This document shows positions 1 to 9,394 of a stretch of 64,000 nucleotides of DNA, in pieces. Position numbers and translations under genes: made by a program. The notes beneath the pieces are model-generated. The model had not been told where the DNA came from, ran no database searches, and saw nothing but the letters and a program-made list of their open reading frames with translations. Position 1 is the stretch's first letter. Every line of letters begins with the position of its first letter. Source of the DNA: Candidatus Protochlamydia amoebophila UWE25 (GTDB taxonomy: Bacteria > Chlamydiota > Chlamydiia > Chlamydiales > Parachlamydiaceae); NCBI RefSeq assembly GCF_000011565.2, contig NC_005861.2:1-64000 (forward strand), in the 5' to 3' direction.

Positions 1-57
1 AAGAATTGATCAATGATAAAGTCAAATTAAATTTAACTGGGTATTTAATTAACTGAA

Positions 58-86
58 TTTTCACAAACGTTGATTTTGCGTATAAT
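58..86 (+). promoter_or_regulatory. Probable sigma-70 promoter of the dead antitoxin gene
   Basis: A perfect TATAAT lies at 81-86. A weak -35 (TTTTCA at 58-63, spacer 17) precedes it. An AGGAAG ribosome binding site at 101-106 and an ATG at 112 follow. The -10 is clear; the -35 is a best guess. Confidence 0.5.
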
Positions 87-111
87 AGAGTTATCACAAA
101 AGGAAGTTCTT

Positions 112-405
112 ATGGGACAGACTCATAAAGCTAGATTAAGCGTAGATTGTATAACAGAAGAGAAGATGTATATTATTAAAATGTTAGCAGCAAAAAAGTA
201 GATGGCTATTAACAAATATTTTTTATCTTTTGCCTGACAAGAGGTACCCAAATGTGCCGGCCATGATTGCAACAAAAGCCATGAGCTTAATGAAGAGACA
301 GCGCAAGTTTTAAGAAAAACTAAGAGAGGTGAAAACATAGAAAGCCACGAATCCCTAGAAGACTTTTGGAAAGCAGTGGGGATGAAATCGAATACTTCAG
401 CTTAA
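112..405 (+). pseudogene. DinJ/RelB-like antitoxin, two in-frame stops
   Basis: One reading frame of 98 codons runs from ATG 112 to TAA 403-405 and is interrupted by TAG at 199-201 and TGA at 235-237. Reading through the stops gives a continuous antitoxin-like protein. The N-terminal part contains ARLSVDCITEEKMYIIKML, the ribbon-helix-helix type start of antitoxins paired with YafQ/RelE toxins. The C-terminal part contains NEETAQVLRKTKRGEN and ESLEDFWKAVG, the expected toxin-binding tail. The promoter and ribosome binding site are still intact. It overlaps the following toxin remnant, as in a normal toxin-antitoxin pair. The frame and stops are read directly; the family is inferred from motif resemblance. 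If translated, only the first 29 residues would be made. Confidence 0.75.
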
Positions 406-641
406 AAATTCGACTAAGTTCAAAAAAGATTTAAAGAAATTTCAACACCAACAGCACATAATTGGCGAACTTAATACTGTCGTTACCGCTCTGCTCAAAA
501 AACAAACACTTAATCCTAAATACATTGACCACTCCTTATCTGATGATGGGGTTGATTATTACAGAATGCCATGTAAAACCAGACGTTTTACTGGTCTATT
601 GGATAGATGAGGAAATAGGTTCTCATGCTAATTTGTTTAGA
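392..641 (+). pseudogene. YafQ-like mRNA-interferase toxin, start lost and frameshifted
   Basis: The first half reads KFKKDLKKFQHQQHIIGELN in frame 2, where the expected start codon position at 392-394 is ATA instead of ATG. Near 563 the match shifts into another frame and continues as ECHVKPDVLLVYWIDEE followed by GSHANLF. This reproduces the YafQ family order: KKDLK at the N-terminus, then ECH-KPD-LL-Y, then a terminal GSH-xLF. About seven residues that normally lie between the IDEE and GSH blocks also seem to be missing. In intact YafQ toxins these His and Asp residues act in ribosome-dependent mRNA cleavage. Here start loss, frameshift and deletion together argue for a dead gene. A 94-codon frame at 462-746 carries the second half but is not an independent gene. 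Confidence 0.75.
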
Positions 642-932
642 AATAAAATGGGTAAAAGTTTGCCTGATAGAGTAGAAATCAACTTTGGGAATTTAAATTT
701 AACGCTGAAAGCGGGTTTATCAGCCTTACCTCTAAAATTAATGTAAGTTGCAAATAACTAATTTGTTAAAAACAATTGCTACTAGAATTTCTAACACTCT
801 AATTTCAAATTTATTAGATGTTTTTGTATGAAATTTTTTAGGCATCGGTCTTGATATCACGCCAAGTATCCCAATAAATTTTCCAAAATTATGTTCATTC
901 CAAATTTATTAATAGTGATCGATTTAATTTTT

Positions 933-1006
933 GGGAGTTTTTCCAATACTCGGGTGAGAGTATTTCCTATATAAAGAAAAATATTGTAAATTTACAAAAA
1001 ACTCCC
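933..1006 (+). promoter_or_regulatory. Nested inverted repeats, possible structured leader
   Basis: GGGAGTTTTT at 933-942 is the exact reverse complement of AAAAACTCCC at 997-1006. Between them lies a second hairpin, AATACTC (945-951), loop GGGTGA, GAGTATT (958-964). The structure ends 33 bases before the TTG start of the next gene. It could be an RNA leader, an operator, or a terminator left from the toxin-antitoxin pair. There is no long T-tract after the outer arm. Confidence 0.4.
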
Positions 1007-1039
1007 GCTAATGCACAAATTTGTATTCCTGCTTTTTGA

Positions 1040-4024
1040 TTGATCAAACGTTTATTGTGTGAGAAAGTGAATAAAGAAAAAATTAATACAATTTTAAGCT
1101 TAGTCAAAGCTCCTCTTAATCATCCATTTTTTTATCCACGAATTTTTGCTTTAATCGCTAAACAAAAAAAGCAAGAAAGATTAGCAGCGGATAAAATTTG
1201 TGCTTATATAGTTGAAGAATACGAAGAAATTTCTCGACGGTTAGATCGTTCGCAAATTCAAGAAAGTTGTTCTGTTCGCAACATTTTACGAACAGGCCAT
1301 TTAGCGGCCCTTTTAATCGATGATAAAGGTGAAATTAATTTCGCGGTCTTGCCAACGCTTATTCAAAAATTTAAATCCCATTTATATTCTCTTGGACCTA
1401 ACAGACAATATGATTCTAAACGTCAAGAGCATATCTTGAAAGTTTTACAATTTTTGTTAACTAATAAAGAGCTAGTCCGATCCTTAAAAAAAATTTCAAA
1501 ACCTTTATCGAATAAAATTGCTGAAGACATTATTAAGCAAACGTTGCAAATTCCTTCACAAACCGTTATTACAGATGCGCATGCAAAAAGAGCTGTTTTA
1601 GCTGCCTGGTTATGTTATTTACGGCAAAATGTTGGATCTTGTTTTGCAACCGCACCGGCTGAAATTATTCAAAATGAACAGCCCGAACAATTTTTGCAGG
1701 ATATGACCGATTTACTCGCGACAGGCCGTTTAAAACGTACATTTGGGGGAGCAGAATATTCAGTTCCCATTAGTGCAAGTTGGGGAAGTGGGGATTTAAA
1801 AAAACCTTTGCTCCTTTCTATCTCTTCTAAAAAAATCTCGCCTGAGATTTGGTATTCTCCTGGATTAATAGTCGCTTTTGAAGCTGTTGGATTACTTCAA
1901 AAAAATGAAAAGCTTAAAGATAAAATCAAAAGGCTTAAAGATTGGATTGATCCAATCATTTTACAACATTCGCGTCACACTAATTATTGCATAGTGACAG
2001 CAGAAGTGATTTTAAGAACTATTTTAAGGCAGTCTATAGGACTTTCAGAACAACAAATTAAAGATTACGAAGAGCGTCCTAGAGGCATGATTCAAAGTAA
2101 TTTAATGCAAATACCTGCTATTGGTAAACAAACAGGAGGAATTGGAGAAAAATGTGCTAATTTTCTTTATTTGTTTGAAATAGGTAAAAATGCTTTTAAA
2201 TCTTTAGCTGATAATGCCTTACTAAAAACTTGGGAATTTACTTTAGCTTCTTTTTCCGAAACTAAATTAGAGTTTACGACTTGGAATTTGTATGCCAGTT
2301 TAGGAATGGGTTCCCACGAGCAAGGAGGAATTGGACATTGTATCCAAGAGCAGATTCAATATAAACTAGATCAAGCAAATAAACTTGTTCAAGATGCTCA
2401 ATATGAGTATGAGATGATGTATACGCATGTCAAAACTTTAGAATCACGCATTAGGCATGCCAGTGAGAAAGAAGCTCAGTGGTTGAAAATGGAATATCAA
2501 AACAGAGCTAATGAATTATATTTTATCCAAGATCAACGAGACGATGCTCATCAGCGCGCTTCTGCTTTAGTTAATCTTTATGAATCTCTTTATAAAATCT
2601 ATTTAGAGTTGTTTAGAGAGTATTTCCAAGAAGTTTACGATGCAGATATGCAAGAAGTGTTGACAGGTCCTTTTGATGATAGTCCTGCAGGATTCAGGTT
2701 GCTTTATAAGCACGGAAGAAGCAATTCTTCACAATGGACAAGAATCAAAAATCAAACAGATTTTATTGATTCATTAACATCTTTTTTTGTCGCAACAGAA
2801 CCTCAAATTGCCTCCATGTTACAAAATTTAGGGTTAGAAAAAGATCTTGGTGAAGTTGTTACAGCTATTGTTAATCACGTAAAAACTAAAGAGTTTTTAG
2901 AAACAGCTTTTTATCGCATGGCAGCAGCTCATCGTATGCCCATTCCTCAAAATCCTCTTGACCATTTAGACCAAATAGAAAAAAAACCTTGGGTTTATAC
3001 CTCTGGAGGAACGATGAATACGCTTGTTAGTTGTTATTATCGAATAGAAGACAAGCCACAGGAAGGGGCGAAATGGGTAGAAAGTGAGATGGAATTACTC
3101 GTTTTTTTTGCCGATACTTTAAAGCATATTCCACGAAAGCAGATGGAGCCTTACTTAGAAGGAAGGCGGCAATCTATGCTAATTCAATCACCTACACATG
3201 CTTTTTTATTAAAACCCAATTTAACTCCTTTTAAGGATGCTTGGATAGGTGATGAATTTACGTATACATCCGTTCGAGATAAATTTGTTAAACCGGCTGA
3301 GTTTTTTATTGAAAAAATTGTTTTAGATCACAATATGATCCATTCATTTTTACAAGAATTAATAGAAAAGATTCCGGAAAATTTTCAACCTCGTTTTAAA
3401 GCTGTTTTTCAGAATTTGACAGGTCCTTTAAATCCCCTATATTTTAGAGAAATTATTGTAGATACTTTGCAACAAGATAGAGGATTAAATATCGGTAAAA
3501 AATCCATCTTATCAGCAGACGAATTAGATAGCCTTTTATATTCTAGACTTCCTTATTTTTCAATTTATGAGCTGAAAGAAAAAATTTATCAAATTTTAAT
3601 TCTTTTACCAGGCATAACCTCCTCAAAAGCAGATGAAATTTTGAGCTATTTTGATCAAATTTCTTTATCTAAATCTCAGTACGTCATGAGCGCTAATCAG
3701 TTGCAAGATATTTGTAAAGCATTGATTTGCCTCTCTGAAATGCAAACAACTTTTTCAATCGATTATCATTGGCATATTAGTTTTACTTGTCAAAAACTTG
3801 GTTTTGCTATGCCAGCTCCCATTATCTTTGCAGATACAAATTGGGTGAAAGATGAATTTGGGTTTGTTGTGAATCCTGGTACAGGACGTTTAGAATTGTG
3901 GCGAGTTGATTATACAGGTTCTATTGGATATCCGATGTCTATTTGGAAAGAATGGGTAAATGGAACCCGCACAGATCTAAAATGGGGAATTTATATAAAG
4001 CCAACCGAATATGGACAAGTTTAA
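1040..4024 (+). CDS. 994-residue protein of unknown function with papain-like Cys motif
   Basis: I do not recognise a named family. The frame opens with TTG at 1040 directly after an in-frame TGA at 1037-1039, so the protein cannot start earlier in this frame. GTG at 1067 is an alternative, and no ATG occurs until far inside. No signal peptide or membrane segment is visible. Residues 198-205 read VGSCFATA, resembling the GSCW active-site block of C1 (papain-like) peptidases with Cys201. Near the C-terminus, His910/His912 are followed by FADTNW with Asn934, so the order Cys...His...Asn of a papain-type triad is present, though spread over about 730 residues. The middle (about 450-530) is highly charged and probably helical. 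It stands alone between gaps. A peptidase role is a hypothesis; that it is a real gene is not in doubt. Confidence 0.85.
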   Translation: MIKRLLCEKVNKEKINTILSLVKAPLNHPFFYPRIFALIAKQKKQERLAADKICAYIVEEYEEISRRLDRSQIQESCSVRNILRTGHLAALLIDDKGEINFAVLPTLIQKFKSHLYSLGPNRQYDSKRQEHILKVLQFLLTNKELVRSLKKISKPLSNKIAEDIIKQTLQIPSQTVITDAHAKRAVLAAWLCYLRQNVGSCFATAPAEIIQNEQPEQFLQDMTDLLATGRLKRTFGGAEYSVPISASWGSGDLKKPLLLSISSKKISPEIWYSPGLIVAFEAVGLLQKNEKLKDKIKRLKDWIDPIILQHSRHTNYCIVTAEVILRTILRQSIGLSEQQIKDYEERPRGMIQSNLMQIPAIGKQTGGIGEKCANFLYLFEIGKNAFKSLADNALLKTWEFTLASFSETKLEFTTWNLYASLGMGSHEQGGIGHCIQEQIQYKLDQANKLVQDAQYEYEMMYTHVKTLESRIRHASEKEAQWLKMEYQNRANELYFIQDQRDDAHQRASALVNLYESLYKIYLELFREYFQEVYDADMQEVLTGPFDDSPAGFRLLYKHGRSNSSQWTRIKNQTDFIDSLTSFFVATEPQIASMLQNLGLEKDLGEVVTAIVNHVKTKEFLETAFYRMAAAHRMPIPQNPLDHLDQIEKKPWVYTSGGTMNTLVSCYYRIEDKPQEGAKWVESEMELLVFFADTLKHIPRKQMEPYLEGRRQSMLIQSPTHAFLLKPNLTPFKDAWIGDEFTYTSVRDKFVKPAEFFIEKIVLDHNMIHSFLQELIEKIPENFQPRFKAVFQNLTGPLNPLYFREIIVDTLQQDRGLNIGKKSILSADELDSLLYSRLPYFSIYELKEKIYQILILLPGITSSKADEILSYFDQISLSKSQYVMSANQLQDICKALICLSEMQTTFSIDYHWHISFTCQKLGFAMPAPIIFADTNWVKDEFGFVVNPGTGRLELWRVDYTGSIGYPMSIWKEWVNGTRTDLKWGIYIKPTEYGQV

Positions 4025-4406
4025 CTTTCCTACGTATAGTTTGTATTACAAAAATAATAATAAAAATATGTAAGTTAGAATTAATTTAATTTTGTTTGCA
4101 AAACCCTAACTATAATCAAAATTATTTTCCCACCAAATTTTTAAAAAAAGATAATGAAATTTCAAATTGAATGATTATAAGTTACTAGCATAGAGATGCT
4201 TAATCTATTCACGTCTATCTCTCGAATAAGTTACTATTGACTTTTACTTTTAAAAATTTAAAGATATCAGCAAAAATTTGTGAATTAATGTTAAATAATG
4301 AATTTTCTTTTCTCCTTATTCATCTCTTCAATTTCATAAATTTTCTTATAGAAAAAACTAATTGGAATCTTCGACTATATTCCTAAAAACATAAAATGGA
4401 GCCAAT
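4025..4406. other. Intergenic, 382 bases
   Basis: Very AT-rich. No gene or gene remnant is seen on either strand. It must hold the promoter of the outer-membrane protein gene; a TATATT at 4376-4381 is a possible -10, but no convincing -35 accompanies it. Confidence 0.4.
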
Positions 4407-5840
4407 ATGAAACTTGTAAAGTATCTGATGCCTATTTTGATGGCAGCAGGGTTTACATCTGCGACTATCTTTGCTCAGCAACAAGAAACCTCTTTTGAGC
4501 GTCAATTAAATGAAAACGACGATCAATCTCTAAGAGAGTTTGTACAATCTAAAGACAATATTGATATAAAAAAGAAATCCAAGAATTTAGATATTAGTGG
4601 TGATATCCGCTTTGAATGGCGTACAATCCGAGAGAAAGGGGTTGCTTTATACGCGGATGACTCTAGTAAGTTTTATGAAGATTACAGAAGTTTACGTGGT
4701 GGTTCTCATGTCGATGCAAAAGGATTACCGATTTCTCATAATGACTTTGACGTTGAATTTAATTTCAAATTAAAATATTCGTTTGGCAGATCTTGGGCTC
4801 AAGCACACCTTCAATTTGACAATCCAGCTGGTTTAAGAGGACGTAACGATTGTTCTGGGAAATTCCCCATTTATAATAAACACGGAAGTGAAGTGATCAA
4901 ATCGCTCCCTCGCAATATGCAATGTTGCGGAAAAGGAAGTGGAGAATCGAATTTGATTAACTTGAAACGTGCTTATATTGGTTATAACGTTTATGCAGAT
5001 GGTAAGCATCGATTTGATATGGAAATTGGACGCCGTAAATTAGATGATGTCTTTGATTCAGAAATCCAATTTTCTAGCCGCTTTGATGGTGTTTTATTGA
5101 AATTTGCAAGTGCAATCGATGAAGTGATGGATTGGTATTGGGAAGGAGCCGCTTTTGTGGTCGACGAAAGAGTCAATCATTTTGGCTATGTGACAGAAAT
5201 TGGGATTTTAAATCTTTTTGATACAGGATTGGATCTTCGTTATTCTTTTATTGATTGGAAAAAGACTGGAATCAATAGATGTCACGTTCATAATCCATTA
5301 GGAACTCAATTTACTAATTCTCAAATTAGTTTTGCTTACACGATTGAGCCTGAAATTTACTGTAAAAGAATTCCAGTAGAATTCTATGGTGGTTTTTTAA
5401 TCAACCATGCAGCAAAAGCAAAAGCAATTACTCATCATAAGAAAAAAAACTTAGCTGCTTATGGAGGAGTTTATATTGGGCAGGTACATAAAGAAGGTGA
5501 CTGGGCTCTTGATATAGAATATATTTACGTACAAGCGCAAGCTGTTTCTGATTTTGATGTAGGAAGTATCGGACGTGGAAATCTTGTTAATGACGATTTT
5601 GCAGATTATATAGAAACTAGTCATTTGCCTTCTACAAGTGATTACTCTTCGCAAAATGGTTATTATTATCCTGCACGTGGTAATGCCAATTTTAAGGGTT
5701 GGAGATTTGAATTTTTATACGCCATTACAGATAACTTTTCTATCGACACAATCTATGAATTTAGTCGAGCAGAAGACAGTAGGATAGGTGGACGTCATAG
5801 TTATTCAGATTTTGAATTAGAGGCAATTTACGCTTTTTAA
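4407..5840 (+). CDS. Outer-membrane beta-barrel protein, putative porin
   Basis: The 477-residue protein begins with a typical signal peptide (MKLVKYLMPILMAAGFTSAT, likely cut after IFA). It ends in YAF, a terminal aromatic residue as required by the BAM assembly machinery. Between them are many short amphipathic stretches rich in Tyr, Trp and Phe with alternating polar residues, e.g. DISGDIRFEWRTI and FKGWRFEFLYAI, which fit beta strands of a large barrel. Five cysteines (DCSG, QCCG, NRCH, YCKR) could form disulfide links, a known feature of chlamydial envelopes. It is probably one of the porin-like major outer-membrane proteins known from Protochlamydia; I cannot tell which. It is transcribed alone, with its own terminator directly downstream. 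The ATG is preceded by a short GGAG-type site. Confidence 0.75.
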   Translation: MKLVKYLMPILMAAGFTSATIFAQQQETSFERQLNENDDQSLREFVQSKDNIDIKKKSKNLDISGDIRFEWRTIREKGVALYADDSSKFYEDYRSLRGGSHVDAKGLPISHNDFDVEFNFKLKYSFGRSWAQAHLQFDNPAGLRGRNDCSGKFPIYNKHGSEVIKSLPRNMQCCGKGSGESNLINLKRAYIGYNVYADGKHRFDMEIGRRKLDDVFDSEIQFSSRFDGVLLKFASAIDEVMDWYWEGAAFVVDERVNHFGYVTEIGILNLFDTGLDLRYSFIDWKKTGINRCHVHNPLGTQFTNSQISFAYTIEPEIYCKRIPVEFYGGFLINHAAKAKAITHHKKKNLAAYGGVYIGQVHKEGDWALDIEYIYVQAQAVSDFDVGSIGRGNLVNDDFADYIETSHLPSTSDYSSQNGYYYPARGNANFKGWRFEFLYAITDNFSIDTIYEFSRAEDSRIGGRHSYSDFELEAIYAF

Positions 5841-5851
5841 TGACCTAATTG

Positions 5852-5892
5852 TTTCAAAAACCTTTCCTTGAAGAGAGGTTTTTGAAATTTTT
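5852..5892 (+). terminator. Rho-independent terminator of the porin-like gene
   Basis: TTTCAAAAACCT (5852-5863) pairs perfectly with AGGTTTTTGAAA (5876-5887) and is followed by TTTTT. It lies between the stop of the porin-like gene and the convergent phosphoketolase gene and may serve both. Confidence 0.85.
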
Positions 5893-5906
5893 ATTCTAAA
5901 TCCTTC

Positions 5907-8315
5907 TCATTCTTTGCCGTAAGGCCACTTCCAATTTTTTACTGAAGGCATATCTTCTCCAAATTGATGAATATACTCTTTATGTTCGATCAATTTATGA
6001 CGCATCTCTTGTTTAGTATACGCCGCTAAATATCCAAGTTTTGGGACTCGATCAATTACATCGCCTACTAAATGAAACCTGTCAACTTCATTCAATACGA
6101 CCATGTCAAATGGAGTTGTCGTTGTTCCTTCTTCTTTATAACCCCTGACATGAATGTTAGAATGGTTTGAACGTCGATAAGTTAAACGGTGAATGAGCCA
6201 AGGATAACCATGATAAGCAAAAATAATGGGCTTATTGGTCGTGAACATTTCATCAAAGTCTGTATTAGAAAGACCATGAGGATGCTCTTCTTTGGGTTGT
6301 AAAGTCATTAAATCCACAACATTAATCACTCGAATTTTCAAAGTGGGAATGCTTTGTCGTAAAATATCAACGGCGGCCAAAATTTCTAGGGTTGGGATAT
6401 CTCCTGCACAAGCGAGAACAACATCTGGTTCCCCTCCTTTATCATTGCTAGCCCATTCCCAAATTCCTATGCCTGCTGTACAATGTTTGATTGCTGCTTC
6501 CATACTTAGATATTGTAAAGCTGGTTGTTTTCCAGCGACAATCACATTGATATAATTTAGACTTCTTAGGCAATGATCTGTTACCGATAAAAGAGTGTTA
6601 GAATCAGGAGGAAGATAAACGCGGACAACGGCAGCTTTTTTATTCATGACTAAATCTATGAAACCTGGATCCTGATGAGAAAAGCCATTGTGATCCTGTC
6701 TCCAAACATGAGAACTTAATAAAATGTTTATTGAAGGGATAGGAGCTCGCCAAGGTATTGTGAGTGTTGTTTGCAGCCATTTAGCATGTTGGTTAAACAT
6801 GGAGTCGATAATATGAGCAAATGCTTCGTAGGTAGAAAAAAAGCCGTGACGCCCTGTTAAGATATATCCTTCCAACCATCCCAAACAAGTATGCTCGCTT
6901 AAAATTTCTAACACGCGCCCTTCTAAAGATAAATTTCCCCCATCAGTGTCTTCTGGTAAATATTCTGCAAGCCACCTTCTTTGCGTAACTTCGAATAAAT
7001 TAGTAAGACGATTTGAAGCTGTTTCATCAGGACCAGTTACAAGAAAGTTGTGAGGATTTAACTTTAAAACATCCCTTAAGAAAGATCCCATGATACGAGT
7101 CGACTCTGCTTCGACCACTCCTGGAGTGACAACTTCTAATTGGTAAGAACGGAAATCTGGAAGTCGTAAATTTTTTCTTAATAATCCTCCATTTGCATGG
7201 AAATTGTCTCCCATCCTTCGCTTGCCTTTTGGAGCTAATTCGGCTAAAATTGGGAATAATTTACCTGTTTCATCAAAAAGTTCTTCCGGACGATAGCTTT
7301 TTAGCCATTCTTCTAAAAGCTTAATATGTTCTTCTTTCATATCTGAAAAAGGAACTTGGTGAGATCGCCAATAATTTTCCGTTTTTTTACCATCTACTTC
7401 TTTTGGTCCTGTCCAACCTTTAGGTGTGCGTAAAATAATCATTGGCCAAATTGGACGTTTGACGATTCCATTTTTTCTAGCGTTTGTTTGTATTTCCTGG
7501 ATTTCTTTTATTATCATATCAAGCGTTTCGGCCATGAGGCGATGCATCAATTGAGGATCTGATCCTTCGACAAAATAGGGTTTATAACCGTAACCTACAA
7601 ACAAGCTTTTAAGTTCTTCTTGACTGATACGAGCTAAAATAGTGGGATTTGCAATTTTATAGCCATTCAAATGCAAAATAGGAAGCACAGCTCCATCAAT
7701 CGCTGGATTGAGAAATTTATTAGAGTGCCAGGCGGTTGCTAAGGGGCCTGTTTCAGCTTCTCCATCACCAATAACACATCCTACGATTAAATCAGGATTA
7801 TTAAAAGCCGCACCAAATGCATGAGAAAGAGAATAACCTAATTCTCCCCCCTCATTAATTGATCCAGGAGTTTCCGGAGCTACATGACTTGGAATTCCTC
7901 CAGGAAAAGAAAATTGTTTAAACAATTTTTGCATTCCCTCGGCATCTTGGGAAATGTGAGGATAATATTCGCTATAGGTTCCTTCTAAATAAGTATTCGC
8001 TACAATCCCAGGTCCTCCATGTCCAGGGCCGATCAAATAAATCATATCTAAATCAAATTTTTTGATAATTCGATTGAGATGCACATAAATAAAATTTAAT
8101 CCTGGTGTTGTTCCCCAGTGCCCAAGTAAACGAGGTTTAATATCTTTAATAGAGAGGGGTTTTTTTAGTAAGGGATTATCGAGCAAATAAATTTGCCCGA
8201 CAGACAAATAATTAGCAGCTCTCCAATAGGCATTTATTTTTTCTAATAGTTCGTCAGATAAACTATTGTTAGATTCACTAGTAGGGGGCAACTTTGTTAT
8301 CATGACAAACCTCAT
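5907..8315 (-). CDS. xfp: Xylulose-5-phosphate/fructose-6-phosphate phosphoketolase
   Basis: This thiamine-diphosphate enzyme splits xylulose 5-phosphate (and often fructose 6-phosphate) with phosphate into acetyl phosphate plus an aldose phosphate. The 802 residues match the usual length of about 790-830. Visible family landmarks are the N-terminal [48 protein letters not shown] and the cofactor segment [16 protein letters not shown]-terminal blocks include [19 protein letters not shown] and [13 protein letters not shown]. The gene is monocistronic and convergent with the porin-like gene. No phosphotransacetylase or acetate kinase lies beside it, so the fate of the acetyl phosphate cannot be read here. 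Identification is secure; substrate range is not. Confidence 0.97.
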
Positions 8316-9394
8316 GGTTAGCTATTAATCTTAACAGCGGATGAAGAGGAGATGGAAAACAAAATGAATGAGTTACTGATTATCGAGATTTATAAATTTT
8401 CTTTTGGAAGTTAAAATTTTGCTTTCACGCTCAAAAACCGATTCGTTATTAGTAAAAACCAAGTTTCATGAAAAACTTCCAAACTCTGGTTAATTAGCTT
8501 TGTAATTCAAATAGAATTAAAAAAATAGCTTATAGACGCGAAATAATGGCAGATTCCTCAGAAATTTTTTGCCTACCAATTAATTTTAAATGCCATAAAA
8601 GGGTTGAGATAAAGTTTAAGATCTTCATATATTCTTGAAGTTTCGCACCAATAAAAAATTGTTCAAATGTTTCTTTTGTATCCAATAAAGGAGCATAAAC
8701 TCATCTTGCTACGAATTCTTTTTGTGAATTTTTCTTTAATTCTTTTCTTTTTCCATTAAAAAACCTGTCCTTTATTCAATTTTTTTATTTAAAAATAACT
8801 GAATAACATAATAAGCCCTCGAAATGAGAAAAATTTGTGGTTAAAAAATTCAGGGACAAATGTAGAAGTAAATTGAGTTTGGATAGATCGCTCTAAAATA
8901 ACTCTGGCACGCCTAATGCGAAAGATCAGAAAAAGGATTAGAATGGACTAAAAAAGACGTGTATTAACTTAAATATTATTTCCTGCTATTCGAAATTTAT
9001 TATTTCTTCCTTTTACCTAAAATCCGCTGTTATTTTTTATTGAAAGTGTTTGAGAAGGTGAATCTTTGCACTTCCATTTTGAATTTTCATGTAAATTAAA
9101 AAAAGCAGATAGAAGGGAAGCCAGGTATTTATCGATTTTGCTAGATGAGAGTGATTAAATGCATTTTGGTAGCTTTGAGCCATGGGAGGTGAGTAAAAAA
9201 TTCGCAAAAAAACGGAGGAAAAAAGTTTAAAATATAAATTTTCATACATTGCGCAAAATTTAAAAGATGATCATTTTATATTTGAAAATATTTAAATTAA
9301 TCCTTTTAGCACAAAAGAGTTTTCGAAAGCTTATTCTTTCCAGTCCTTTCTTTTGCTTCATGCTTCCTAGACTCAAGCTAAACAATTCAGGCAA
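8316..9394. other. Gene-poor AT-rich gap, 1.08 kb
   Basis: No intact gene is supported. A 70-codon frame on the minus strand (9037-9249) has no family resemblance and low-complexity content. Around 8830-8960 the minus strand reads as a short protein-like stretch (RARVILERSIQTQFTSTFVP) without start or recognisable family, possibly a degraded gene. It also holds the xfp promoter region at its left end. Confidence 0.4.

Noticed and set aside
462-746. 94-codon frame as an independent gene
   Set aside because: Its middle is the second half of the frameshifted YafQ-like toxin; the N-terminal part is out-of-frame translation.
9037-9249. 70-codon minus-strand frame in the gap after the transporter-acyltransferase gene
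   Set aside because: Low-complexity composition, no convincing ribosome site, no family resemblance.
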